Source: Calonectria ilicicola | Taxonomy: Eukaryota; Ascomycota; Sordariomycetes; Hypocreales; Nectriaceae | DNA: 64,000 bases | Assembly: GCA_020809705.1 (NCBI GenBank) | Contig: CP085829.1 | Location: 4,588,001 to 4,652,000, forward strand | Direction of reading: 5' to 3' | Shown: positions 36,101 through 47,732 of the stretch, piece by piece | How the letters are laid out: the number at the start of each line of letters is the position of its first letter | How positions within the stretch are numbered: the stretch's first letter is position 1 | The notes under the pieces: model-generated | Told to the model about the DNA's origin: nothing | What the model saw: the letters and a program-made list of their open reading frames with translations, nothing else | Databases searched by the model: none | Translations under genes and position numbers: made by a program

Positions 36101-39100
36101 TGAGGGTATGAACCGTATGCAGCGACAGAAGGTTGACAACTTTACTGTTGGTCGTGATAATGTCGGTTACGTCTCTTTCAGGGTTCCTGTTGATATCAGC
36201 AACATCGATCTAGATGAAATCTGCGGTGGCCTGATTGTTCTCGAGCCCCGATCTGCTACTGTCTACCCTGTTTCCGCCAAGAAGCCTCCTGTTGGAAAGG
36301 GCTTGAACGTTCCTGCTCGCATTTCTCTTGAGCAGTCTTGGCCTCGTGGTGGTCGCGATAAGAGGATCTCCAATGACCCTAAGCGCTTCAACAAGCACGT
36401 TGAGCGTCTTAAGCGAATTGAGAATACCACTTTTGAGAGCTATGACAAGGATACTGGTGTGTGGGTTTTCCTTGTTGAGCATTTCACTACCTATGGGCTT
36501 GATGATGATGATGAGTCCGATGACGAAATGGATACTTTCGTGCCCCAGACGGCTGAAGCTCTGAACATGGCTTTGGAGGTCGTTAACTCCCCTTTGGATG
36601 ATGACGCCTACGACTTTAGAAGGCCTGCTGGTCTCCCTGGTACCTTTGATGAGCAGGGGACGGCGCATGAAGATGACTTCTCCCGCAAGCCGTCTTTTTT
36701 AGGGGTTAGCTCCGCGGATTCTGCGCCCAACGATGTCCGGCTGTCTCTCGACGACGAGTACACAGCCGACATGGGTGACGAATATGATTTGTCCGAGGAC
36801 GAAGACATGGCGAGGTCTTCGCTTGGACAGCATCTTGCCGCGGAGCAAAACGATGCCTCGTCCGAGATTGGCCAGGAAGAACTCCCTAAGAGTACTCCTG
36901 GTGGCATTCTCAGAGCTAGGATGCGAGCTGTGAAGGATTCGGTTGGTCCTGTCACGCTCGAAGTTGCTGATGGAGATGATTGGACGGAAATGTTGAGGAA
37001 GACTGTGAGCCCTGTGAAGCGAGACCGACAACTTTTGAAGGAATTGAACGAGTCACCTTCCAAACAGACCGGACTGCTCATTGATTTCGACAAGAGTGAA
37101 GGCGACGGCCTACGAAGGTCCCTTTGGAAGAAGAGCACAGCAAACAAATTGGATGGTTTTTCAGCAGGTACACAACTGAGTATGGATAAAGGGCGTGGAT
37201 TTGCCACTAGCATCGATCTCATGAACTCTTTATTTGAGAAGCCCAAGCCTGCTCCTCAAAATCTTCGAGCCTCGATTTCTGGCAAAGGATTTCCCAAGGT
37301 CGGTTCCCTGGTTGTTATTTGATTCCCTCCCAGATTGAGTATACTGGAGGCTCATGTAATTACGACATTAATATGAATAAAATGCTAAGATTGAATTAAT
37401 TAGTGGCCCTACGAGCGACAAGACAAGAACCTTAATATTGATCCTGAAGAGAAGATGTATCACGACGCTGGCCGTCCAACTTGGGGACCCGACGAGACCC
37501 TTGTGGTATCGAGACCCATCGCCCCTGAGCATGCGTTTCGAGCATTATCTCAAACTTCCGATCTCCTTTCTTTCCAGCGGTCCAACATCGTGACAGAGAA
37601 GCAGGAACTTCGATTGGCCTATTTCTCGGCCGAGGTATGTCGTAATATATATCATTGAAGAGCACGCCGTACTGACCGATGCTAGTCCTCAAAGAAATTC
37701 CTTGGCAACCAGGACAAGCTGACCGAAATTCGGATCGTAAACGGCGTCCCGATGGCGTCCTTCAGACCCGCTAGCCTCAAGGATGTTTTTCATCACGAAG
37801 ACATGAATGACCCTGCGAGCATTCAGGAGAAATATGTCTGGGATTTGGCGAGCATTCTTTTTGATGGCGTTTCTACCCAGGACTCACGACAACCAGCGCA
37901 TCTTGTGCGCCGAGCCAAGCTTTCTCAGTTCTGGACCGACTTGGTAGACTTGGCCTCTTCGACAACGGTTGGGCTTGCTGGATCACCCGAGGAGAAGGCT
38001 GTCGCTTGTCTTGCAGGACACCGTATTACTGAGGCCTGCAAGCATCTTCTCGATGGTAAAAATTTCCGCCTGGGAACACTTGTCCCTCTCATTGGTACCA
38101 ATGACGAATCAAAGAAGGAAATGCGTGAACAACTAAAGGCTTGGCACGATTCCAAGATGCTCTCGGAATTTTCAGAGTCGATTCGAACAATCTATGAGCT
38201 CCTAAGTGGCAATGCTTCCGTTTGCGAGGGTATGAAGGGTGTACCAGTTGAGGACCGCCTGGATTCCTTTGTCATTTCGAAGAAGTTTGGTCTCGATTGG
38301 AAGCAATCTTTTGGTCTTCGTCTCTGGTATGCCATTGGCCAGGATGACGACTTGGCTGTTGCAGTTAAGAAGTTCAAAGACGACGTTGACCAAGAGCGGG
38401 AGTATCTCCCACTGCCCTGGTACATTGACCAAGGCATCAAGCCGCTGTGGGATGATGCCGCTTCGGACCGTAGACAAGACCTGCTCTGGGGCTTGCTCCA
38501 GTTGTATGCTGATGACACGTCAGACCTCGAGGCTGTTCTTCGACCCGAAAACTCCCAACTTTCACCTCTCGATATGAGACTGACATGGCAGCTCGGCCTT
38601 GCCTTGTCCTCGACTGGGAAGGTCTCTTTTGGTGTGAATGGTGCAGAGAAAGCTGACGCTGCATCCATTGCCTATGCCTCTCAACTGACGAGTGCTGGCG
38701 AGTGGCTGGAAGCCATCTTTGTTCTCTTGCACTTGTCCAGCCCAGTGGCCCGTCAAATGGCTATTCAGGATCACCTCTGTCGACATGCCGGCCTGATTGG
38801 CAACGAAACCAGTGCTGCCTTCGGCGTGTTGGTTGACAAGTTCCGCATCCCTACGCCTTGGATCTGGGAGGCCTTGGCTCTGTACATGCGCAGTGTCAAG
38901 AAGGATGCTTATGCAGAGGTACAGTGCTTGCTGCGCGCCGGTTCATATATGGAGGCCCACCGCGTGCTAGTGAGAGAGGTTGCGCCCCGTGCAATTGTGG
39001 AGCGCGACTACGCAGGACTTTCTTCTCTCATTTCCCAGTTTGAGGGCCGGAATGAGAGTATTTCAGAATGGCCACTTGGAGGAGAGATCTATGGCCTCTT

Positions 39101-39455
39101 CCTTACTCTGCTCCAACACAGAAGCAAGGGCGAGGTGGCACCGGCTGCAGTTTTGGAGAGACTGCTGGCTGGTCTTCATGCTATGAATGAGAATGCACCT
39201 GATTCGGAAATTTTGAGATATGCCGCGGTATCTGATATGGCGGATGAAACTGCCAAGGAGATTTTGAAGGTCGCACGAAAGAGACAGGTATGTTGCACCC
39301 TACTGAGCACAATTGCATTTGTTCAGACACTAACATGTGGACAGGATACTGAGCTTCGGTCAAGAATCTTGAATTTGCCTTTGACGCAAGATCGTCTTTT
39401 GGCATACTCGGTGGATCTGAGCATGGATCGTTATCGGGAAGTGATGTCTCATTGA
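33175..39455 (+). CDS. NUP145: NUP98-96 (Nup145-type) nucleoporin precursor
   Basis: Precursor that normally cleaves itself into a Nup98-like FG nucleoporin and a Nup96/Nup145C scaffold subunit of the Y complex. Six exons: 33175-33286, 33360-33476, 33580-37298, 37404-37634, 37686-39287 and 39345-39455; 1963 residues. The N-terminal 560 residues are Asn/Thr-rich GLFG/FG repeats, interrupted by a GLEBS-like Gle2-binding motif at about 215-247 (KKWSAEELRLADY). The autoproteolytic domain lies at about 910-1045 and ends in HFTTYGL, with the predicted cut after F1045. The Nup96 part follows, with WGPDETLVVSRP and a helical domain. The 105-nt intron at 37299-37403 is inferred because the frame stops just beyond it and WPYERQDKN, conserved in the family, follows it. 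The start MSFGGFGGFG is preferred over an in-frame ATG at 33136. Confidence 0.92.
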
Positions 39456-39997
39456 GGATAGTTGTTTTTTCATGCGTTGTGTACAGGTGATGGGGAAGAC
39501 AAGGTTGAGACGTCTTATTAGTTTGTAATGGTGTTGGGGGAGACGTGACTACGTTCGCGACAAAATTGGGGATGATGCTTTGCAATTTGCTAGGGCAAGG
39601 GTCTCGAGAAAAGCGAGAGTGTAGGATTGTAGCATAGCTGTAGATAGATTTAACGTTGCTGTTTGTTATGGTGACCTTGTGTGTCTTGATGTGATGCAAT
39701 GTGATGTCTGATTAACTGGTGGGTTGTGGTGGGAAACCTGGCCCACTTGTAGCAGCAGTTGGGCTTACAATCCAAAGTTGAAAAAACCTCTGTCGGTGGT
39801 CAACAACTTGCCATGCCCATCGTCCATGCAGTTGGGCCATCTGCAAAACGATGCTCTGGCAGTATCTGAAGGTTGATCTAATAAAGCAAGACAGCCGCGG
39901 CCTTGAATTAAGACTAGATCAAGTTAACTACAGCCATTAACTAATACCTTGGCATCTTCTTCCATCCATCTCATTTCTCATACATCACGCCGCCGTC
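39456..39997. other. Intergenic
   Basis: 3' region of NUP98-96 and upstream region of the SET gene. I see no gene in it. Confidence 0.6.
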
Positions 39998-40645
39998 ATG
40001 TCGACACCAAAGAACTGGCCCCCATCGTTTCCTTACCTTCGCGTGCCACTCCACGACAAGAGCCTCACGCCAGCACACATCTCCAGTCTCCGAGAAAAGC
40101 CGGGCCCGGACAGTGATGTGCCCGTGATCCCGGCGTCGGCTACGCCCACGGGGCCCAACGGCCTCGTGCGGATCCAGCCCATCACGACGCCGTCGCACCC
40201 GGCCAATGGGCAGTGCGGGCTCTTTGCGGCGCGCGACCTGGCCCCGGGAACCTTCATCATGGCCTACCTGGGGCGGGTGCACAGCGGCGCAGCGTCGGCG
40301 GCGGACAGCGACTACGACCTGTGGCTGGACCGCGGGGTTGATGCCGCCGTGGACGCAGCGCGGGAGGGCAACGAGGGCCGCTACGTCAACGACTTCCGCG
40401 GGGTGCGCGACCGGGCCAACGCCGAGTTCCGGACCGTGTGGTGCGAGCGGTACGGCGAGCTGTGTGTGGGCGTGTGGGTGATTGGGGGCAGCAAGAAGGA
40501 CTCCGCGGTGGCGGGGGGCAAGGGTAAAGGGAAAGGCGGCATTAAGAAGGGCGAGGAGATTTGCGTGAGCTATGGAAAAGGGTTTTGGGGTGAGAGGAAG
40601 GCAGAGACGGAAGAATGGGGTGAGGAGGGCGAAGGGAATGCATAG
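39998..40645 (+). CDS. SET-domain protein
   Basis: Intronless frame of 215 codons, strongly GC-rich compared with its neighbours. Features of a small SET domain are visible: GQCGLFAARDLAPGTFIMAY near residues 71-90, a substrate/cofactor region GRYVNDFRGV ... NAEF (the position of the NHxxxPN motif), and GEEICVSYGKGFW near the C-terminus (the GEEL-x-Y motif). SET proteins usually methylate lysines on histones or other proteins using S-adenosylmethionine; the target here is unknown. Pre- and post-SET cysteine clusters are absent, which argues against a classical histone H3K9 or H3K4 enzyme. A Lys/Gly-rich insertion (GGKGKGKGGIKKG) lies before the last motif. Confidence 0.75.
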   Translation: MSTPKNWPPSFPYLRVPLHDKSLTPAHISSLREKPGPDSDVPVIPASATPTGPNGLVRIQPITTPSHPANGQCGLFAARDLAPGTFIMAYLGRVHSGAASAADSDYDLWLDRGVDAAVDAAREGNEGRYVNDFRGVRDRANAEFRTVWCERYGELCVGVWVIGGSKKDSAVAGGKGKGKGGIKKGEEICVSYGKGFWGERKAETEEWGEEGEGNA

Positions 40646-41562
40646 GCGAGGAGGGAGTTGAGGTTAACTATCACTATCACTATCACGACATCATGATGGT
40701 AATTGATGAATGTGGTATAGCTCGGAACAGGCGAAAACTGAGTCAGTTGGCTCTCTATAAGTTGCCGCAGATCACTTATGCGAATTTCATGGAAGATCTG
40801 CAAACATAACGGCTAAACATGACTGTTGGACATGATTGTCATGTGAGTGGATTACACAAGCCGTCGCAGTTTCTCACAAGGTCATAATGCTACTTGGTTG
40901 AATTAAGAACACCGGGATATACACATAAATATCACTACAGCATATGACGGCCAGCGATTCCGTTACTGTCAACCTGCTGTCTCTGGAACACTGCATGCTA
41001 TGGTCATTGTCTCTGAAAGTTGAACAATGTCTGTACCCATGGATGATGATGCACCTTGCAATTCATAATCATAGAAAAAGCATGTTGGTTCCATGCACTC
41101 GCGCCAATTATCAAGCACCGCTCCATTTTCTCTATTCCGATTACCCGACATCTTTCCCTTTCAGCCCATGATTGTTCATCCATCTGGCACGCCATGTGCA
41201 GGGCTTAGATCCATCGTCACTTCGTGGGGCTTTCCCAATCGGGCAAGCGGCGCGATCATCCCTGCAACAGCGAGAGTTGCTCGATGAGATGACGAAACTC
41301 GCTTCATTTTGTAAAGTCCGAACAGACGAGAGGGATCTGGAGAAATGGTTATAAATATGGGATAATCTTCTTGGTTTTTCACTCATCTCTATCAGAACAT
41401 CAACAACTACTCCTTCAATCCACTTCTTCAACTCCTCACTGAGACCAACTCCCACTTACACACACACACACACACACACGCACACACACACACACACACC
41501 TACCTACCCATCGAATCTCACCTAAACCCTTCCACAAACAAAACCACCTTCAACTTTTCAAC
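40646..41562. other. Intergenic upstream of cupin gene
   Basis: No gene recognised. Short frames at 40944-41354 (plus) and 41141-41455 (minus) overlap one another and look like chance frames. The CA microsatellite lies in the expected leader of the cupin gene. Confidence 0.6.
41459..41500. repeat. CA microsatellite
   Basis: About twenty-one CA units with a single CG interruption, ending about 60 bp before the cupin start codon. Confidence 0.95.
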
Positions 41563-42090
41563 ATGAACCAAGAAACTACCGCCAACTCTACCTCCATACC
41601 TCGCCTTGTGCGAACCACCCACGCTGAGGACGGCACCTCCATCTTCGCCCCCGACAGCTACCTAGAGCTCTTCAAGCCCTTTGGTCCCAAGGCAGTTGGC
41701 TTCACCATCTTCGATAAGCGCGAGTCAGTCCCGGTCAACAACACGGATCCTGTGCCATCTTTCGCACAGATTCTTCCTCGCTGCTCCCCTGATGGCGCCA
41801 TCTTTTGCCTTGTCGAATTTCAGCCCGGGGTTGGGCACGACGCTCCCTTGCACCGCACCTTGAGCATCGACTACGCCGTGGTCCTCAGCGGTGAAGTTGC
41901 CCTCCTTCTTGACAGCGGCGAAGAGAAGACTATCAAGGCTGGGGAAATCCTTGTCCAGCAGGGCGTGAACCACAAATGGGTCAACCGCAGCGATGCCCCC
42001 TGCCGGATGCTATGTGTCATGATTGGCGCTCAGAAAGTCCAGCTCAAGGATGGAACTGTGTTAGAAGAGACTGTCTTTGAAAAGAAATAG
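41563..42090 (+). CDS. Small cupin-fold protein
   Basis: Intronless frame of 175 codons encoding one cupin_2-type barrel. Seen: FQPGVGHDAPLHRTLSIDY and VVLSGEVALLLDSG (cupin motif 1 region) and AGEILVQQGVNHKWVN (motif 2), with His residues that could bind a metal. Similar single-cupin proteins occur near fungal secondary-metabolism or catabolic genes, but the substrate is not predictable. The gene ends 61 bp from the stop codon of a convergent Zn2Cys6 regulator, so their 3' UTRs probably overlap. No signal peptide is apparent. Confidence 0.8.
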   Translation: MNQETTANSTSIPRLVRTTHAEDGTSIFAPDSYLELFKPFGPKAVGFTIFDKRESVPVNNTDPVPSFAQILPRCSPDGAIFCLVEFQPGVGHDAPLHRTLSIDYAVVLSGEVALLLDSGEEKTIKAGEILVQQGVNHKWVNRSDAPCRMLCVMIGAQKVQLKDGTVLEETVFEKK

Positions 42091-42151
42091 ATTTAGTTGA
42101 TAAGGCTATTGATAGTATATTGGTGAAAGAACAGAGGTAGCTAGGTCTTAG

Positions 42152-43908
42152 CTAGATAATTGACAAAGCTCCTAAATTTGTCTTCATTCCCGTGTAATCA
42201 CGTATCCGCTCAAAAACCGCTTTTGCTGCCTCTTTTTGCGACGGTGTAGATTTTCCATCCGAGCTTTGAATAATTTTGATCGGCCACAAAAGAAGATAGG
42301 CGCCAACCGCTCGGCATCGAGGAGGCTTTAAAGGATCTGGGAGGCATCGGCCGAGATGATCGACGTCCCCCAATGATTGGGGAACAGTTGACAGGGCTTC
42401 ATCCGCGAGAATTTCAATCTGCATCAGAGATGAAGATTGCTCGTCCCTTAGCATCGTATAGGCATTAATGTCCTCCTGGGCGTCGGTCATGGACAAGACT
42501 TGGTCCAAGCAAGCCAAGAGCCTTTGATGTAAGATGATTCGTGATGTGCGGTGATAGTTCCACTCATACGCCATCCAAACGTCCTTGTGAATTTGAATGT
42601 CATCTGGAAAATGCTTGATGACACCTTGGTCCCCAAAAATGTCACTCTTCTTCAACGTTCGAAATGACCATTCTGGATTATTGCGCCATAAAACCGTCTT
42701 TTGATCGAGGTATTTCATTTCCGCAACCAAGTCGAGGAAACGAGAAATGTCGGGTTCGCCTGTGCTTAGGGACTGTATCACAACCTTTGCTCTTTGGCAA
42801 ATAGTTGAAATCTCATGCGCATCCTTCTCCAGACGTACGGTTGCCATCTCTTCGTTGAGACCATCGAGCCATGCTTGGGATTCTGGGAGTGTTGGCAATT
42901 GCTTGGCAAGCTGTTGTTTCTGCTACACGAGGGACAATCTAATTAGTAGGCGAGGGAATCAAACATAAGTACGACTACTTACCAATCGATGATGGGCTAG
43001 TCTGAATAGACCCCATCCCCGAGGATCATAAAATTGTTCGTGGCCGCGTAGCCGTAAAATGTGTGCCATTCCCTGCGTATGGGATCCTATAGATGCTGCT
43101 TGTGGCATAAACAAAGACTAAATAAAGCGTCAGAATTTAGAGAGTTGTAAGGAGAGTATATCTCTACCTCAAATATGTCTAGAACAACTACAGCCATGAG
43201 GTCGTTGTCGTCTGGGACTTTGCCCTTTTCAGCTAGGGATTTCCCAAGCGCATTGAGAGCATTCCCATAACACTCTAGCGCCCTGGGAGCCAGGTGTTCG
43301 GAGTATTGCTCCCTTGAAAGATCCGCAAAGGCAGCTGCTTGAACTGCCCAACGTAGCGCATACCGGCCTTCGACGTTTGATGTCCCTGAGAATAGAGAGG
43401 GCAAGTGTTCTAGGAAGCCTGGCGACGATGATTCGTTGCATGGATAGATGACATATTTGTCCATGAACGCAGAAGCAGCCAGGTCTTCGAACGAGGGAGG
43501 CTCTTTTGTTAGAGGCGGCTCCTTCAGCCATGGCTGGGACGGAGGCAGCTTAAGCGCCTCGGAGTCGAATGATGCCGTTATAGGAGCGCGCTCAACCGAC
43601 TTGCTTCGAGTCCTGCGGCTTCTGGTAGAAGAGGATGAGGAATGAACAGACTCGGTTTTGCTCTTGAGCACGACTTTATCTGTTTCATGCTGAAAAAGCA
43701 GGTCTGCCTCATCCCTATAGCCGACGCATAGCTCATTGCGAGTGAGGCATCGTTGGCAGGAGGGCTTGCCTCGGTCGCACTTCAAGCCTGATCGTTAGTG
43801 GTTGCATAATGAGAGAAATGCAAGAGATGCCGCGAGATATAGTAATGCAGTACATACCTTCACCCGGCGCTGGCGACAGCGCAGACAACCACGGCTGCGA
43901 TGTGACAT
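42152..43908 (-). CDS. Zn2Cys6 fungal transcription factor
   Basis: Four exons on the minus strand: 43908-43858, 43779-43168, 43117-42983 and 42922-42152 (introns of 78, 50 and 60 nt); 522 residues. The binuclear cluster is complete, with Cys at 8, 11, 18, 25, 28 and 35 in the spacing C-x2-C-x6-C-x6-C-x2-C-x6-C, split by the first intron after RRVK. The first intron uses an AAG acceptor, chosen because it alone restores VKCDRGKPSC. The rest matches the fungal-specific regulator region (LMAVVVLDIFESLFMPQ; GHEQFYDPRGWGLFRLAHHRL). Targets are unknown; the adjacent convergent cupin gene is one candidate. Confidence 0.87.
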
Positions 43909-44330
43909 GATGAAGGATGAGCCGTGAGTGACAAGGTGTTGCCCCGCAGATCTAAGCTAGTATCAAAGCCCCCACGTAATACGTTTCAAGCTGGCTGATC
44001 CGATAATAAAATCGAACCAAAGCCAAAGATACTCCTCGAGTTTCTGTGTTGCCGGCAGAATACAATCACCGTGGAAGGGTACTGTTCAAAGCAATGTCCT
44101 TTTTTGTCATTAGAGGCGTAGGGTTTCCATCCCACCTCGGCATTCCTAGCTAATAACTTGATAGAAGTCAATTCAAGCCGACTTGCTATACCAAAAACAC
44201 AACATGAATATAAACATGTTTTAACATTTGTGAAAATTAACCATTTCGAAGCCCTCAACTGCATGGTATAGTAGTATACAGCCAAACTCCTCCAACCCCT
44301 AATCCCACGCTAAAGAAACAAAATTTTCAT
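43909..44330. other. Intergenic
   Basis: Upstream region of the Zn2Cys6 regulator and 3' region of the SAS3-type gene. AT-rich in the middle; no gene seen. Confidence 0.6.
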
Positions 44331-47300
44331 TCATACATCTTCTCCTTCAGCATCAACATCTTCCTCGATTATTTCAGGTGGCTGCTGACTGGGTTCTTGG
44401 GATGTCTCTCCATTACTAGTAGCAGCCTCGACTGCCTTGCCGTTGGTGATGATAGTTGAGACAACAACCGAGTCTTCGGGCGGCGTACCCTCACTCGATT
44501 CCGCCTCTTTGCCAATATCTTTGGTTTCGGATATTGATTGTAGTTGAGGTGGCTTTTCAGGCCACCCAGGAGGGAGCCCGGGTCCGCTATCGGCATTGCC
44601 GTAGTCAGATTTCTTAGTTCCCTTTGGCCACCTTCCAGGTCCGCGCCCAGTTCCACCCGCCTTTCGCTTCGACGATGAGCTCCTGGGGCGTGATGGCGTT
44701 GCTTGGTGTACGCTTCCCGACCGTTTAGGGCGGTGGCTGCTACTGTTGCTCACGGTTCGCGGTGCGGATGGACGACTACCGCCCTGGCGTGACCTGTCTG
44801 CACGTCGACTACCCGCGACAGCTGGGAAGATTTCAAACCGAGTAGGAGGAATGTCCTGGTAGGGCAGTGTCCAATATTCGTCGTCATCCTCATCCTCCTC
44901 GTCCTCCTCTTCGTCATCTTCTTCCTCTTCCTCATCATCCTCAGCGTCATGCATATCTTCATCTTCAGCAAAGACATCATTCTTCTCTGAGACCGCTCCC
45001 TCAATGGATGTGACAGCCACCAATCCCGACTCGTGCATTTCGGTAGATTCAAGAGGTTGCTCCTCTTTGTGATTTGCAGTCTCCTTCTTTACGCCGTTCG
45101 TGAGGAGCTGATGCTTGGGGTCGACTTCATCAAGATCTTCAACCTTTGCCTCGTCCTCTTCTCGAGGAGCAATGGTATTGATGGGCGGGCCAAGCTCAAA
45201 ATTGACCGCATTGCTACGACCCATCACATATGGTGTCCAAGCGAGAGCCTCAGGCTTTAACCTCACATATCCTTTAGCCTCCCACTTTGCAACATATTGT
45301 CGATAGTAGTCAACATCAATCCTAAACGCATATAGCTTCGTTTGTGGATCTCGAACCAAGGCTCGCAGGCCTTCCAGGGCAGAAATGACGTCGTCGGGAG
45401 TCATGCCAGTATCGTCTGATATCCGCTTGACACTAAGTCCTTGCTTCTGATGCTCCTCACTCTCCATAACATCCAGGAAATACCGGCACATGATTAGTCG
45501 CCAGTAATTGCGGTAAGACACCAGTCCCATATCCGACAAAGGCTTCTCTGGTGAACCGGTTTTTTCCTCAACTCTAGTAAGCAAGTATGAGAAATCAATC
45601 AGTAAATTTCCATAACCTTTTCGTTGATGAATCGGTAAGGTCAAAATGCAAGAGACATTATTCTGACTGCTAGCCCGCTTCTCTTTCGAGAAATATCCAA
45701 CAAAGTGGTACCCACACTCGTTGAACTCGCAAAGAACGTAAAACAGAAAAGGTTCTACATCATAGTAGAGTGTCTTTGAGCCAAGGAATAGTTTGGCAAG
45801 AAGACACAGGTTTTGGCAGTATACTGGATTTTTTCGACCGTCTACCTCAAACATGGATACTGAATCATGCCGGTAGATCTCATCACCAGGAGGGTGTTTG
45901 GCCGGACATTTTAGCTTGTGTCTCCAGGCGACATAGTCTGAATTCATGTACTTGAGGCAGAACTCGCAAATGTACAACACCCTATTTCTGCTGTACTCGG
46001 CGGGATATGGTGCCGCGTACCAAGTGTCGATTTCCCAACCGCCAAACTCGATACACTCGATCTGGCTTGCATTGTCACTGGACTTTTTAGGCTTCCGGAT
46101 AGGAACATCGGCATCCGCCTGCATAGCAAGAACGCGGGCTCTCCATTCATCTTCGGCCTTTTGCTTAGCCTCATCGAATTTTCGGCGGTCTTCAGGAACA
46201 GGTAGAGTTTTTGACGTATCAGCTTCTGCCTCGGTTAGAATACCACCGTATGGCTTGCCCTTCATATCATCCGTCTCTCTATCAAAGAAGGAATAAAATG
46301 GTTGTGAGTATGAGTCTGATGTAAATGGTGTGGGAAGAGCCTGCACAGCAGAAGCAGAAGCAGAAGCAGAAGCAGAAGCAGAAGCAGGAGGAGGGGGAGG
46401 GGGGGGATTGTTCTTAGGTGTGGGCGCTGGTCGCGTGGGGGTTGGCTTAACAGCGCTCCCAGGAGCGGGTGCTCGTCTCCTGTCACGTTTTCGCCGCGAG
46501 AGAATTTCCTTAAGGTTGCCTGGCCGGACCTGGATCTTCAGAACCAGAGCCGTCCTGGTGTGTTTTTCAATTGTGACTGGAGGAGGTCGTGTGACCTTGA
46601 GCCGGAGCGTCCTTGCCGAGTGTTGTCTTCTGGGCTCTGCTGAGCTGCCATGGTCTATGCTATCCTCATTGGATAAATTGGGCTCATGTGATTGATTGCG
46701 AAGGCGCTTTCTTAGCGACGCCGTACTCTCATCAGGCTCGAGTGACGATGATTTACGTTTCCTCAAACTGCGAGGACCATCAACAGAGTCCTCATGCAGT
46801 GCAGGGGGTGATGTTGAGCTGTCTCCCCCTGACTGGGATGGCTGTGCATCTTCAGCAACATCTGCGACATCTGATGGCTGAGAAACGAGATTGACTTCAT
46901 CAACGCTTTGGTCATCTTCATCATGCCCCTCAGCGTCAGAGTCGTCATTGCAACACTCAGGACACTTCCAGTTTTTAGAATCTACCCGAGTTAGCAATTG
47001 ATGGAAAGGTTTTTTTTTGTGAAGTAACACATACTATTTTCTTCACTCATAGCTGCCGCATCTCGGGCACATTGTTGATGAGCTAAAGTCTGTTAGTTTG
47101 GCGCAAAGGGCTGGTTGAAAAGGGGCCATACCGTTATCCCCACAACCAGCGCAAGCAAGGTAAGCTTCAAAGTCCTCGCTGGGGTCGCTTTCCTCGTCTT
47201 GTTTGCAAAATATGCAGTTGTTTGAGTTTGATGGAGCTGCTTCTGAGTCTTCGTCTTCCTCTGCACCGCCAGCATCTTCCCATGGCGCCTCCTCATCCGA

Positions 47301-47732
47301 ATCGATAGCACTTGGTGCATCGGATGGCTCGCTGCCAGAATCCTCATCATCTGTTTCTCCTGGTTTGACCTTGACAGCTCCAACGCCTTCTCCCTGATCG
47401 TATTCTTCGCCTTCGGCGTCTTCGTCACCTTCTTCAGCATCGCCCTCCTCTTCCGCGTCACCTTCCTCTTCTAAATCATCCTCATCATGATTTTGGCGCC
47501 TGGCGGCAGACGCCTGCTGTGGCGCAAGGAAGTCATTCTCTTCCTCACCCTCGGCATCTTCATCAAGCTCCTCGCCCGAGGCATCGCGATCGCTAAGTTC
47601 ACCATCGAGGTCCATGGCAGCGCTATTGGATCTTGTTACGTTATTGCTTAAAACTTCGCCTGGGGTAGCAGCAGTTTCATACTCGGCATCCTCGTCGGAG
47701 AGCATGACGCTCTGTTGAAGTTCGTCCTCCAT
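44331..47732 (-). CDS. SAS3: SAS3-type MYST histone acetyltransferase with PHD finger
   Basis: Catalytic subunit of the NuA3 complex, which acetylates histone H3 (K14/K23). Three exons on the minus strand: 47732-47132, 47082-47035 and 46981-44331; 1099 residues. After an acidic N-terminus comes a PHD finger split by both introns (CIFC ... CAGC ... HQQC ... CPEC, about 180-225). The MYST domain follows at about 540-830, with a C2HC finger (C555, C558, H571, C575), the autoacetylation Lys near 619 (FLGSKTLYY), Cys661 (NNVSCILTLPIHQ), the acetyl-CoA loop QRKGYGN and Glu695 (GSPEKPLSD). The C-terminus is acidic and then basic. In budding yeast Sas3 lacks its own PHD finger and NuA3 gains one from Yng1/Nto1; a PHD-MYST fusion resembles animal KAT6. 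The 48-nt middle exon carries the last PHD ligands. Confidence 0.92.
46347..46386. repeat. GCAGAA hexanucleotide microsatellite within SAS3
   Basis: Six to seven tandem GCAGAA units. On the coding strand they give an alternating Ala-Ser run next to a Pro7 tract at about residues 410-428, between the PHD finger and the MYST domain. Confidence 0.9.

Noticed and set aside
39998..43908. SET gene, cupin and regulator as a secondary-metabolite cluster
   Set aside because: No polyketide synthase, peptide synthetase, terpene cyclase, P450 or transporter is nearby, so a cluster is not supported.
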